Assembly: GCF_003063335.1 (NCBI RefSeq)
Contig: NZ_NERX01000003.1
Location: 124,001 to 188,000, forward strand
Reading direction: 5' to 3'
DNA: 64,000 nucleotides
Source: Limnohabitans sp. MMS-10A-192
GTDB lineage: Bacteria > Pseudomonadota > Gammaproteobacteria > Burkholderiales > Burkholderiaceae_C
This document shows, piece after piece, positions 52,335 through 61,532 of this stretch. Every line of letters begins with the position of its first letter. Position 1 is the first letter of the stretch. A model generated the notes under the pieces. That model was not told the DNA's origin, ran no database searches, and worked only from the letters and a program-made list of their open reading frames with translations. The position numbers and the translations under genes are program-made.

Positions 52335-54323
52335 TCAAGAACGGCTCGAGGGCTCCGCCACTTGCGGCTGACGCAACCACCGTCCCATCAACTCAAGTAT
52401 CTGCCTGCGCATGAAGGGCTTGGTCAGGTAATCGTCCATACCGGCAGCCAGGCAATTGGCCTTGTCATCGGCCAAGGCATTGGCGGTCAACGCCAAGATG
52501 GGTCTGCGCACGGTGCCCAGCGCCACTTCTCTGGCACGGATGGCCTTGGTCGCCGCGATGCCGTCCATCTGGGGCATCTGCACATCCATCAAAATGATGT
52601 CGTAGGGTTCGACCGCGCTCAGCTCAACCGCTTCCTGACCATTGTGGGCCTGCAAAACACGGCAACCTGCGGTCTTGAGCATGGTGACCAGAATTTCACG
52701 GTTCACATCGTTGTCTTCCGCAATCAGCACTGTGCAATCGAGCGACAGGGGCACCTGCGCAGCCAGGGTGTTTTGCTCCACAGGCATGTCCTTGAGGCGC
52801 GGACCACACACCTCGAACCAGAAACACGAGCCTTGGCCCAAATGGCTGCGAAAGCCGACCTGCCCCCCCATGAGTTCAGCCAACTGGCGCGAAATGACCA
52901 AGCCCAGACCACTGCCGCCGTAACGCCGGGCCATCGAAATGTCTGCTTGCGAGAAGGCACTGAACAGCCGCTGCGCGTCCTCTTCGCTGATGCCGATGCC
53001 GGTGTCCTGCACGGTGCAGCGCACCCGGATTTGGCCGTCGGCCTGGGTGGTGTGCGTCAAGCTCACCGTGACTTGCCCTTGTTCGGTGAATTTGACAGCA
53101 TTCGAAATCAGGTTACTGATGATTTGCGTGAAGCGATGTGGATCACCCAAAATCATCAAAGCAGCGCCATCGGCCGGCGGCTCAAAGACCAGCTTGAGCC
53201 CCTTGTCTTGGGCATGCGGCTCAAACAAGGCGCTGACCTGCCTGGCCGCCAGCTCGGGCGCATACGGCACTTTTTCCAGGTGCAACATGCCCGCTTCGAT
53301 TTTCGAAAAATCAAGGATATCGTTGATCAAATACAAAAGCGTCGACGACGATGTACTGATCATGCTGATGAGTTTCTTTTGCTGCTCACTGGGGTCAGTC
53401 GAGCCCAACAACTCCGACACACCGATCAAACCATTGAGTGGTGTGCGAATCTCATGGCTCATGTTGGCCAGGAATTGGCTCTTGGCTCGGTTGGCCGCAT
53501 CGGCATGCTCTTTGGCCAGCAGCAATTCGGCCGTGCGGGCTTGTACTTCAGACTCCAGCTCCTGGCTGTATTGGCCCAAGGCTTTGTCCTTGTGTTCAAT
53601 CTGGTCCAGCATGGAGTTGAAACCTGCCACGAGCTCCCCAATTTCATCTTGGCTCTGGACTTGGGCACGTTGGCTGTAGTCGTGCACCCGGGTGATGCGC
53701 CCCATCACATCGGCCAAATCCAAAACGGGCTGAATGATCACCGCAATCCAGCGCCCCAAAAAGTGGCGAACCAAGGTGTAAGCCAGCCACATGGCCACCA
53801 CAGCCACCAACAAGGTGATGGCAATGTCCCACCAAAAGTTATCCAAACGCGTGCGCACCACCACCACACCAATTTGCTCACCGTCTTGCACGATGGGCAA
53901 TCGGATCGTGTAGCGGCTGAACGAAAGCAGCGACGAACGCTCACCTTTGATCAGGTCAGAGGGCACCGGTTCTGGCTGACGCGCGCCGTCCTTAACCAAG
54001 GGGTAATGCGCAAAGGGTTTGGCGCGGGAGGGGTCGACATAGATGTCCACCATCTCCACATTCTTGATGTGCCGGAAAATTTCCAGCTGTTTTTGAGCAC
54101 CATCTTGGTCATCAAAACGGACAGCGGCTGCATTGCTCTCGGCGGCCAATTCAGCCAGACTTTTGGCCGCCGCCTGCGTGGCTTGCAAGGTCTGACTGGC
54201 TTGCCAAAGTGAGGTGACCACGAAGAACAACAGCAACACGCACCAAATTCCCAATGCCAAGATGTGGTTGAGCTTCTGCTGCATGGGCAGATGCAAAAGT
54301 CTTTCTCGACGCCAGAAATTCAT
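52335..54323 (-). CDS. Hybrid sensor histidine kinase/response regulator
   Basis: A 662-residue inner membrane kinase from ATG 54323. It has a membrane helix at about 22-40, a periplasmic sensor of about 120 residues, a second helix at about 168-186 and a HAMP region. The HisKA domain has His290 in [10 protein letters not shown], and the ATPase domain has [19 protein letters not shown] and [11 protein letters not shown]-terminal receiver has its phospho-acceptor Asp580 in [13 protein letters not shown]. No output domain or separate regulator gene is beside it. It follows the YfiR-like gene by 22 bp, so the periplasmic YfiR-like protein may control its sensor domain. Confidence 0.92.
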   Translation of the reverse strand: MNFWRRERLLHLPMQQKLNHILALGIWCVLLLFFVVTSLWQASQTLQATQAAAKSLAELAAESNAAAVRFDDQDGAQKQLEIFRHIKNVEMVDIYVDPSRAKPFAHYPLVKDGARQPEPVPSDLIKGERSSLLSFSRYTIRLPIVQDGEQIGVVVVRTRLDNFWWDIAITLLVAVVAMWLAYTLVRHFLGRWIAVIIQPVLDLADVMGRITRVHDYSQRAQVQSQDEIGELVAGFNSMLDQIEHKDKALGQYSQELESEVQARTAELLLAKEHADAANRAKSQFLANMSHEIRTPLNGLIGVSELLGSTDPSEQQKKLISMISTSSSTLLYLINDILDFSKIEAGMLHLEKVPYAPELAARQVSALFEPHAQDKGLKLVFEPPADGAALMILGDPHRFTQIISNLISNAVKFTEQGQVTVSLTHTTQADGQIRVRCTVQDTGIGISEEDAQRLFSAFSQADISMARRYGGSGLGLVISRQLAELMGGQVGFRSHLGQGSCFWFEVCGPRLKDMPVEQNTLAAQVPLSLDCTVLIAEDNDVNREILVTMLKTAGCRVLQAHNGQEAVELSAVEPYDIILMDVQMPQMDGIAATKAIRAREVALGTVRRPILALTANALADDKANCLAAGMDDYLTKPFMRRQILELMGRWLRQPQVAEPSSRS

Positions 54324-54345
54324 GCGCAATACTGTACGAAGTTTT

Positions 54346-54915
54346 TTACCGGATCACGGCCCTGGCCAATTTCAGCATTTGACTGCTGGCTTTGATGTTA
54401 GATTTTTGCAAGTTCAGCAAGTTCACGTCGAATCCCACACGGTCGTCGCTGAAAACCAGTGACAAGTGTGCACCCAAGTCCATGGCCTGGCGAGCATCGC
54501 TGACCAATAAAACTTGCGAGTTGCCCAGTTGGCGTGCGGCAGCAGACAAAAGACGTGCATCGCTCTCACCGATAAAAGCCATGGCGCAATCCTTGATCTG
54601 GTCCATGGGCACATCTTTGCGCACCAGGATTTCACGGCCTTGCGCCATGCGGCGGTTCAAACTGAGCATGGCCCCATTGAGGTCATCTTTGCCCACCACA
54701 CAGAGCCGGATCGCCTTGTCATCGGTCCCAGACATTTCCACAAATTTGGCGAAGTTATACACATACGCCGCCTTGATGCGGTCAGCTGTTTGCATGTCCG
54801 GTTGGGCGTTCACGGTCAGCGCGAAAGTACCGATCAGGCCGCAAAGACTGCGAGCCAGAAAACGTACTGCGGTCAACAAGAATTGAAGGTACATGTTCAT
54901 GGTCATGTCCTTCAA
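54346..54915 (-). CDS. YfiR-family periplasmic protein (DUF4154)
   Basis: A 189-residue protein with an N-terminal hydrophobic signal ([29 protein letters not shown]) and a YfiR/DUF4154 domain ([64 protein letters not shown]). In Pseudomonas YfiR represses the diguanylate cyclase YfiN. Here it lies between a TonB-dependent receptor and a hybrid kinase and overlaps the receptor stop by 4 bp, so these proteins are probably its partners. Confidence 0.9.
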   Translation of the reverse strand: MKDMTMNMYLQFLLTAVRFLARSLCGLIGTFALTVNAQPDMQTADRIKAAYVYNFAKFVEMSGTDDKAIRLCVVGKDDLNGAMLSLNRRMAQGREILVRKDVPMDQIKDCAMAFIGESDARLLSAAARQLGNSQVLLVSDARQAMDLGAHLSLVFSDDRVGFDVNLLNLQKSNIKASSQMLKLARAVIR

Positions 54916-57107
54916 AAACGCACCACCGCTTGAACCATCGCGCTGCGTTGTATGTCGTAGGCTCGGGTCACGGGGAAAATGTTGATGAATTCGGTGTGGC
55001 GGTCTTTCAGCAGGTTCCGCCCTTGCACGGACAACTCCGTATTGCGGTTGAATTGCCAGGCCAAGCGCATGTCCAGCCCAGTGTAGGGCGCCAGACGGGT
55101 CATGTCCGTGCTGTTGAGTGTGTAGTGCCGGGTTTCCGAGTTGTACCGCAAGCGGACGTTCAGATTCAGATCGTTGCCAAGACTGAAATTGTTCTGCAGC
55201 GAGAACTGGTGACGGGGCGCGCTGTTTTCAAACGCCCGCACCTGAATATCCCCCAGGGAATCGCCCGAATACTCGCCCTTGACGCGCAAGTGGCTGTAAG
55301 AAGATTGGATTTTCCACCATGTTTGAGGGTGCCACTCGACCGAGACCTCTGCGCCCCAAGAACGGGCTTTGTCCACGTTGGTGTTGTAGCCTGCCAAGGT
55401 GAAATAACAAACACCTGGTCCATACACGGCGGCGCAGCCCAAAGCTTCAGGCAAGCCGGAAACAGGATTGCTCAACATGCGAGCACCACGCAGATGGCTG
55501 TAATCGGTCAAGAACAGCGACGTGTCCACACTGAAGAAGTTGGAAAACTGCTTGCGCCAGCCGCCCTCCAAGCTGAGGGCCTGCTCGGCCTGCAATGAAG
55601 CATGGGCACGTGGCGACACCTGCGTGACGGCTGTCAGCATGTTGGCGGGCAAGTTAAGACCCGTCATCGCATTCAAATTGGCAGCATCTTGCGCGCTGAT
55701 GTCCAGCGTGGCCAGACTCTCGGTGCGGCGCGATGAGCGCACCGACCGCGACAAGGCGCCCCAATAAGCTTCGTTCTGGCCTGGCGTGTAAAGCGCACGC
55801 ACATTGGGCTGGATGTTGAAGCCGGTCAAGCCGTCTTTCTCAAACTTGGAGCCCCAAATCAGTTTGAACCGCTCGGGCACAAGGGTCACTTCGTCGTGCA
55901 CGAACGCGCTGTAGTTCAAGCGCTGGCTTTTGCCCTCGAGCAACATGTAGGGCGAGGCAGGCAAAATCAAATTGTCTGACGTGTAACGCAGATTCAGGCC
56001 CCAGATGAAGTCGTGATCACCTCGGATGTTGCGCTGCTGGAAATCCACATCGGCATCGGTTTTCTCCCCGCCCATCTGGAGCAGGTAAGGCGCGACAGCC
56101 AACGGTTGGGTGGCGCCGGTACCCGAGCCCCAGATACCGGTGTGGATGGACCGGTCTTTGTCCAGGGACGCCTGCAACACATTCTCCGAGCCCCCAGCTG
56201 TCTTCCATGCATAGCGGGCTTGTACGGCAGCGCCCTCACCCACATCTGAGAGTGCACTGCTGCGGGCAAACGGTGTGGTCGGATCGCTGTAGGCCAGCAC
56301 CGACGGGGTCCCCCAATAATCTTTGGAACGATCCTGGTAGACCTCGGCTTTCACCATCAACTGCCCACCGTCCACCCGTGGCTCGAGCTTCACGCCCAAG
56401 CGCTTTTGGCGAGCACTGTCCACGCCCATCAAACCAGAATCACGCTCAAGCGAAGCACCTGCAGTGCCGACTTTGCCATACAGCTTGAAATAGCCCCCCT
56501 GAGCAAGCGCGTCACCATGGGTGAACGAAGTTGACGCCAATTGGCCTGAGCCCAATGTGGCACTGACCATCGAGCCTTGGCTCGCAGCAGCGGACCTCGT
56601 CACGATGTTGATCACCCCATTCATGGCATTGGTGCCCCACAACGCAGCACCAGGGCCACGGATGACTTCGATGCGTTCGATGTCCTCCATCACGGCGTCT
56701 TGCGTCTCCCACAGCACACCGGAGAACAAAGGCGAATAAACGCTGCGACCGTCCACCTGCACCAGCAACTTGCTGGAAAAGCGCTCGTTGAAGCCCCGTG
56801 AGCTGACGGCCCAGCGGTTGCGGGAAATTTGCGCCACGTTGAGCCCAGGCACCAAGCTCAAGACCTCGGGAATGGACTGCGCACCAGAGCGACGGATTTC
56901 TTCCGCCGAAATCACATACGCTGCGGCCGCCATATCGGCCACACGCTGCTCTTTTCTGGACATCGACATCAGGCGGTAATCCACCAGCTCTTCAAGCGAC
57001 ATGTCCAGGAACTCGTTGCTCGCCGCCGAGGCAACTGTGGCCTGAACAGCCAACGACAGAAGTGACCATCGCCAGAATGGCGTGCCACTTATCCTTTTTT
57101 GAATCAT
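54912..57107 (-). CDS. TonB-dependent outer membrane receptor
   Basis: A 731-residue receptor with a signal peptide ending at ASA. After it is the motif MSLEELVDYRLMSMSRKEQRV, often seen in receptors of YfiR-linked operons. The plug domain (QSIPEVLSLVPGLNVAQI, IERIEVIRGPGAALWGTNAMNGVINIVTR) and a 22-strand-type barrel ending in a phenylalanine (QAVVRF) follow. ATG 57107 has AGGGAG at good spacing. The ligand is unknown; no siderophore or B12 genes are near. It is the first gene of a three-gene operon with a YfiR-like protein and a hybrid kinase. Confidence 0.93.
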   Translation of the reverse strand: MIQKRISGTPFWRWSLLSLAVQATVASAASNEFLDMSLEELVDYRLMSMSRKEQRVADMAAAAYVISAEEIRRSGAQSIPEVLSLVPGLNVAQISRNRWAVSSRGFNERFSSKLLVQVDGRSVYSPLFSGVLWETQDAVMEDIERIEVIRGPGAALWGTNAMNGVINIVTRSAAASQGSMVSATLGSGQLASTSFTHGDALAQGGYFKLYGKVGTAGASLERDSGLMGVDSARQKRLGVKLEPRVDGGQLMVKAEVYQDRSKDYWGTPSVLAYSDPTTPFARSSALSDVGEGAAVQARYAWKTAGGSENVLQASLDKDRSIHTGIWGSGTGATQPLAVAPYLLQMGGEKTDADVDFQQRNIRGDHDFIWGLNLRYTSDNLILPASPYMLLEGKSQRLNYSAFVHDEVTLVPERFKLIWGSKFEKDGLTGFNIQPNVRALYTPGQNEAYWGALSRSVRSSRRTESLATLDISAQDAANLNAMTGLNLPANMLTAVTQVSPRAHASLQAEQALSLEGGWRKQFSNFFSVDTSLFLTDYSHLRGARMLSNPVSGLPEALGCAAVYGPGVCYFTLAGYNTNVDKARSWGAEVSVEWHPQTWWKIQSSYSHLRVKGEYSGDSLGDIQVRAFENSAPRHQFSLQNNFSLGNDLNLNVRLRYNSETRHYTLNSTDMTRLAPYTGLDMRLAWQFNRNTELSVQGRNLLKDRHTEFINIFPVTRAYDIQRSAMVQAVVRF

Positions 57108-57296
57108 CAACAGCTCCCTGCGGGGTTTTGGGCCTGACCCATATCAATCATTAGATTTTACATTTGTAGATTTTTAAGTGCATAAAGGAATCTAAAAACT
57201 GATCAATTCAACAAATTTAATTCATCACAACTTTGCAATGTTCGGAGTCATCCGTGGCCGATGCTGCAAGCAGCAAGGACCGCTACACTGGCCCGC
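57108..57296. other. AT-rich divergent intergenic region
   Basis: This 189-bp space separates the TonB receptor operon from the YqaA-like gene. It is clearly richer in A and T than its surroundings (57140-57240). It probably holds the operon promoter, but no -35/-10 pair stood out clearly enough to annotate. Confidence 0.5.
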
Positions 57297-57773
57297 ATGG
57301 AACTTTGGCTCACTCAACTCCTGCAATGGCTGGCGCTGCCTGAATTCGGTCTGAGCACCGTGTTTGTCGTATCTTTCATCTCAGCCACGCTGCTGCCGAT
57401 GGGGTCTGAGCCTGCGGTCTTTGGGCTGATCAAGCTCAACCCCGACTTGTTCTGGTCAGCCATCACCGTAGCCACTGTCGGTAACACCTTGGGCGGCATG
57501 TTCAGTTGGTGGATGGGCTGGGGCTCGCGCAAGGTGTCCAAACGCTGGAGCAACTCGGCCCAGCATGTCAGGGCGCTGGCGTGGCTGGAAAAACTGGGGC
57601 CCAAGGCCTGCTTGCTGTCTTGGCTGCCCGGGGTGGGCGATCCCTTGTGTGCGGTGGCTGGCTGGCTGCAGATGCCTTTGTGGCCTTGCACGCTGTACAT
57701 GGCCATTGGCAAATTCGCGCGTTACTTGATGATGACAGGGGCCTTGCTCTGGGTGTTTCCCGGTCACGCCTGA
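57297..57773 (+). CDS. YqaA-family (DedA/VTT-like) membrane protein
   Basis: A 158-residue inner membrane protein. It has MELWLTQLLQWLALPEFGLSTVFVVSFISATLLPMGSEP at the start, VGNTLGGMFSWWMGWG in the middle and LSWLPGVGDPLCAVAGWL near the end, all as in YqaA. It is a small member of the VTT/SNARE-associated family related to DedA. The physiological role is not established. ATG 57297 is preferred to an upstream in-frame start. It ends at a bidirectional terminator shared with ychF. Confidence 0.9.
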   Translation: MELWLTQLLQWLALPEFGLSTVFVVSFISATLLPMGSEPAVFGLIKLNPDLFWSAITVATVGNTLGGMFSWWMGWGSRKVSKRWSNSAQHVRALAWLEKLGPKACLLSWLPGVGDPLCAVAGWLQMPLWPCTLYMAIGKFARYLMMTGALLWVFPGHA

Positions 57774-57791
57774 AACGTTGCTCCGCAAATG

Positions 57792-57819
57792 AAAAAGCCG
57801 CTCTTTAAAGCGGCTTTTT
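57792..57819. terminator. Bidirectional terminator between yqaA-like gene and ychF
   Basis: AAAAAGCCGCT and AGCGGCTTTTT form an 11-bp stem with a short loop, with A and T runs on the two sides. It lies between two convergent genes. Confidence 0.85.
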
Positions 57820-57836
57820 GGACGTCGTGAATCAGC

Positions 57837-58928
57837 TCAGGAGCTGAACAGGAAGTTCATCACGTCGCCGTCCTTGACCACGTACTCCTTGCCTTCGGCG
57901 CGCATCTTGCCCGCATCCTTGGCGCCTTGCTCGCCCTTGAAGGCGATGAAGTCGTCAAACGCGATGGTCTGGGCGCGGATGTAGCCTTTTTCAAAGTCGG
58001 TGTGGATCACGCCAGCGGCCTGCGGGCCGGTGTCGCCCACATGGATGGTCCAGGCGCGCACTTCTTTCACGCCAGCGGTGAAGTAAGTTTGCAGGCCCAG
58101 CAAGTTGTAGGCCGAGCGGATCAGGCGGTTCAGGCCGGGCTCTTCTTGACCCAGCTCCTTCAAGAACTCCAGGCGGTCCGCGTCGTCCATCTCGGACAGC
58201 TCGGCTTCGATCTTGGCGCAAATGGCCACCACGGGCGCGTTTTGCTTGGCGGCAAAGGCCTTGAGACGGTCGAGGAAGGGGTTGTTCTCAAAGCCGTCTT
58301 CCGACACGTTGGCCACGAACATGGCGGGTTTGGCCGTGATGAAGAAGAACTGCTTGAGTTCGGCGCGCTCTTCCTTGCTGAAGTCGATGGTGCGCACCGG
58401 CTGGGTATCGTTCAGGGCCGCTTGGCACTTTTCCAGGATCGCCATTTGCTTGACGGCTTCCTTGTCGCCCGAGCGGGCGATTTTGCTCACGCGGTGGATG
58501 GCTTTTTCGGCAGCGGCCAGGTCGGCCAGGCACAGCTCGGTCTGGATGACCTCGATGTCAGCAATCGGGTCCACCTTGTTGGCAACGTGGATCACATTGT
58601 CATCTTCAAAGCAGCGCACCACATTGACGATGGCGTCGGTTTCGCGGATGTGCGCCAAAAACTTGTTGCCCAGGCCTTCGCCCGTGCTGGCCCCTGCCAC
58701 CAAACCCGCGATGTCCACAAACTCCACGATGGCCGGCACGATGCGCTCGGGCGTGATGATTTCGGCCAACTGCTGCAAGCGAGGATCAGGCACCTCAACC
58801 ACACCGGTGTTGGGCTCGATGGTGCAAAAGGGGTAGTTCTCAGCGGCAATGCCGGCTTTGGTCAGGGCGTTGAAAAGGGTGGATTTGCCAACGTTGGGCA
58901 AACCCACGATGCCGCATTTGAGGCTCAT
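57837..58928 (-). CDS. ychF: Redox-regulated ATPase YchF
   Basis: A 363-residue Obg-related P-loop protein. [24 protein letters not shown] is the start and G1. [38 protein letters not shown] and a C-terminal TGS-like end ([18 protein letters not shown]) follow. YchF prefers ATP to GTP and binds ribosomes. The frame is open upstream to 59072, but the protein family starts at 58928. The ubiquinone hydroxylase gene is divergent. Confidence 0.97.
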   Translation of the reverse strand: MSLKCGIVGLPNVGKSTLFNALTKAGIAAENYPFCTIEPNTGVVEVPDPRLQQLAEIITPERIVPAIVEFVDIAGLVAGASTGEGLGNKFLAHIRETDAIVNVVRCFEDDNVIHVANKVDPIADIEVIQTELCLADLAAAEKAIHRVSKIARSGDKEAVKQMAILEKCQAALNDTQPVRTIDFSKEERAELKQFFFITAKPAMFVANVSEDGFENNPFLDRLKAFAAKQNAPVVAICAKIEAELSEMDDADRLEFLKELGQEEPGLNRLIRSAYNLLGLQTYFTAGVKEVRAWTIHVGDTGPQAAGVIHTDFEKGYIRAQTIAFDDFIAFKGEQGAKDAGKMRAEGKEYVVKDGDVMNFLFSS

Positions 58929-59085
58929 GGAAGGCTTTCGGTGATTCGGGAGATAACCGATGATTTTAACGGCTGGGACTGCCGCCCCTGGCCCCACTGC
59001 GGCTTGAATGCAAAAGACCCGCGCAGCCTGAGGTGCCAAGAGCCTGCCGGCTCGCCGGGCCGAGTCCGCCACCTACAATGCAGCC

Positions 59086-60246
59086 ATGGCAAACCAACCC
59101 GATATTTGCATCCGAGGCGCCGGCATTGTGGGCCGCACTTTGGCCCTGTTGCTGGCCCGCGAACGGCTGCGCGTGGCGCTGGTCGAGGCGCCCGCTCCGG
59201 CCTGCGGCGCCGATGTGCGGGCCTACTCGCTCAACAGCGCTGCGCAGCGCATGCTGCAAGACCTGCGCTGCTGGCCAGACGCTCCGGCGGTCACCCCGGT
59301 GCACCAGATGCAGGTCTTTGGCGACCAGGGCGGAGAGTTGACCTTTGGCGCCCAAGCCATGGGCGCAGGTGAGCTCAACTGGATGGTGGACGTGCCCGTG
59401 CTCGAAGCGCGTCTGACCGCTGCTGTGCAGTTTCAACCCCAGATCGAAGTGGTGCAGGCCCCCGTCGCCGCGCCGCTCACAGTGATTTGCGAAGGCCGTG
59501 CCAGCCAGACGCGCGCCGAGCTGGGCGTGGCGTTTGACATCACCGCCTACGAACAACACGCGGTGGCCACCCGCTTGCGCTGCGAACTGCCCCACGGCGG
59601 CGTGGCTCGGCAATGGTTCACCTGGGGTCAGGTGCCAGGCCGGTCCGAAGCCCAGGCCGAGATTTTGGCGCTGCTGCCACTGGACGGCGAAGGCGGCCAC
59701 GACGTGGCGCTGGTGTGGTCCGTCCACCCCTTGCGCGTGCCCCAGCTGATGGGCCTGAGCGCCGAAGACTTTGCCAGCGAACTCGGCCAAGCATGCCGCA
59801 TGGCCCTTGGCCACATGACGCTGAGCGCTGAACGAGCGGTCTGGCCCTTGCAACTGGCCCGTGCCTCACGCTGGATTGGCGAGATGCCCGGCACCACGAA
59901 ACAGGCATTTGCTCTGGCCGGTGATGCGGCCCACGCCATGCACCCCCTGGCAGGCCAAGGCCTGAACGTGGGCCTGGCCGATGTGGCCGAGCTGGTACGC
60001 GTGATCCAGGCCAAAGAATTCTGGCGCCCTCTGCATGACAGCAAGCTGCTGCGCCGCTACGAACGCGCCCGCCAAGCCGATGTGCAGGCCATGGGCTTTG
60101 TCACCGATGGCCTGCAGCGCCTGTTTGCACAGCCCGGCCCGGTCTGGCAAAACCTGCGCAACTGGGGCATGCGCGGCTTTGACCGCAGCGGCCCTTTGAA
60201 AAACTGGATGACCCGCCAGGCCATGGGCCAAGACGCTGCCGCCTGA
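59086..60246 (+). CDS. UbiH/UbiF-family ubiquinone biosynthesis hydroxylase
   Basis: A 386-residue FAD monooxygenase of the UbiH/UbiF/Coq6 family. It has the N-terminal G-A-G-I-V-G, RAYSLNSAAQRML, and the C-terminal FALAGDAAHAMHPLAGQGLNVGLADVAEL, the characteristic UbiH signature. It hydroxylates the ring of a ubiquinone precursor at the membrane. Which position (C1, C5 or C6) cannot be told from sequence alone. dsbC follows after 38 bp on the same strand. Confidence 0.9.
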   Translation: MANQPDICIRGAGIVGRTLALLLARERLRVALVEAPAPACGADVRAYSLNSAAQRMLQDLRCWPDAPAVTPVHQMQVFGDQGGELTFGAQAMGAGELNWMVDVPVLEARLTAAVQFQPQIEVVQAPVAAPLTVICEGRASQTRAELGVAFDITAYEQHAVATRLRCELPHGGVARQWFTWGQVPGRSEAQAEILALLPLDGEGGHDVALVWSVHPLRVPQLMGLSAEDFASELGQACRMALGHMTLSAERAVWPLQLARASRWIGEMPGTTKQAFALAGDAAHAMHPLAGQGLNVGLADVAELVRVIQAKEFWRPLHDSKLLRRYERARQADVQAMGFVTDGLQRLFAQPGPVWQNLRNWGMRGFDRSGPLKNWMTRQAMGQDAAA

Positions 60247-60284
60247 GCATCTGCTACCGAACACCGACACCGAAAGAGAGCCAC

Positions 60285-60992
60285 ATGAAGTTTGTACGCC
60301 CCTTGCTGATCGCACTCCTGACACTGGCCATCAGCCCGGTCTTTGCGCAAGAAGCCACCATCCGCAAAAGCCTGAGCGAACGCCTGCCCAATTTGCCCAA
60401 GATCGACGAGATCAGCAAAACCCCCATGAACGGCCTGTACGAAGTGCGCATGGGCAGCGACATCATGTACAGCGATGCCGACGGCAGTTTTCTGATCCAG
60501 GGCACGCTGATCGATGTCAAACAGCGTCGCAACCTGACCGAAGAACGCGTGGAGAAACTCTCGGCCATCGCGTTTGACCAACTGCCCTTGAAAAACGCCT
60601 TCACCCAAGTGCGTGGCAACGGCAAGCGCAAACTGGTCGTGTTTGCCGATCCGAACTGCGGTTACTGCAAGCGCTTTGAAAAAGACCTGCAAAAACTCGA
60701 CAACGTGACGATCCACCACCTGGTCTACCCCATCCTGGGCGAAGACTCCAAAGTCAAATCCAAAAACATCTGGTGCGCCAAAGACAAGGCCAAAAGCTGG
60801 AACGACTGGATGATCAACAACACCACGCCCGCCAACGCCAATTGCGACACCGCTGCCATTGACGCCACCGTCGAGTTTGGCAAGAAAAACCGCATCACCG
60901 GCACACCCACTTTGTTCTTTGCCGATGGCACACGCGTGCCCGGTGCCGTGCCGATCGCGCAAGTCGAGAAACTCCTGGCTGACATCAAATGA
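60285..60992 (+). CDS. dsbC: DsbC-family thiol:disulfide isomerase
   Basis: A 235-residue periplasmic protein with a signal peptide (LLIALLTLAISPVFA), an N-terminal dimerisation domain (GLYEVRMGSDIMYSDADGSFLIQG) and a thioredoxin fold with active site C125-G-Y-C128 in FADPNCGYCKR. The cis-proline loop is GTPTLFF. It reshuffles wrong disulfides and is kept reduced by DsbD. Its stop overlaps the next gene by 4 bp. Confidence 0.96.
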   Translation: MKFVRPLLIALLTLAISPVFAQEATIRKSLSERLPNLPKIDEISKTPMNGLYEVRMGSDIMYSDADGSFLIQGTLIDVKQRRNLTEERVEKLSAIAFDQLPLKNAFTQVRGNGKRKLVVFADPNCGYCKRFEKDLQKLDNVTIHHLVYPILGEDSKVKSKNIWCAKDKAKSWNDWMINNTTPANANCDTAAIDATVEFGKKNRITGTPTLFFADGTRVPGAVPIAQVEKLLADIK

Positions 60993-61447
60993 ACACGCTC
61001 AAGCACCCCGAAGACGCCACCTGGCGCCTGATCCGCCGCCTGGGCTTTGGTGGCCTGATTCCTTTTGTGTTTCTGGCCCTGTGCCTGTGGCTGGTCGGGC
61101 CTGATTTGCACCCCTATGTGGCGCTGGCCATGCAAGGCTATGGCGCGGTGATCGTGTCGTTTTTGGGCGGCATCCATTGGGGCGTGGGCTTTCGCAACGC
61201 ACTGATCACTCCCGAAGCGCCACGCATCCATTTCACCTGGGGCGTGGCCCCCTCCATCCTCGCGTGGGTGGGCGTGATGATGCCGGCCTTTGCGGGCTTG
61301 CCCCTGCTGGGTTTTGTGCTGATCGGCTGCTACCTGATGGACCGCCGCACCTGGCCTGCCGCAGGCTTGGCACCTTGGCTGCCGATGCGCTTGCAGTTGA
61401 CCATCGTGTCTGCGCTCAGCTGCTTTTTGGCAGCGGGCGCAACCTGA
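60989..61447 (+). CDS. DUF3429 membrane protein
   Basis: A 152-residue protein with four to five hydrophobic helices, including GLIPFVFLALCLWL and YGAVIVSFLGGIHWGVGF, which carries the DUF3429 signature. The role is unknown. The ATG overlaps the dsbC stop (ATGA), so it is translated with it. Confidence 0.9.
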   Translation: MNTLKHPEDATWRLIRRLGFGGLIPFVFLALCLWLVGPDLHPYVALAMQGYGAVIVSFLGGIHWGVGFRNALITPEAPRIHFTWGVAPSILAWVGVMMPAFAGLPLLGFVLIGCYLMDRRTWPAAGLAPWLPMRLQLTIVSALSCFLAAGAT

Positions 61448-61532
61448 GCTGAGCACAGCCACCCAGGCGAGCGCCTTGCCGTGACGTCTGCTGCCCAGGC
61501 CTGCGACACCCCACTGTCAACCGAAATCACAC

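Noticed and set aside
57130..57160. Possible second FNR box upstream of the TonB receptor (TTGATATGGGTCA on the minus strand)
   Set aside because: Only one half-site matches the consensus; the other half differs at two of five positions.
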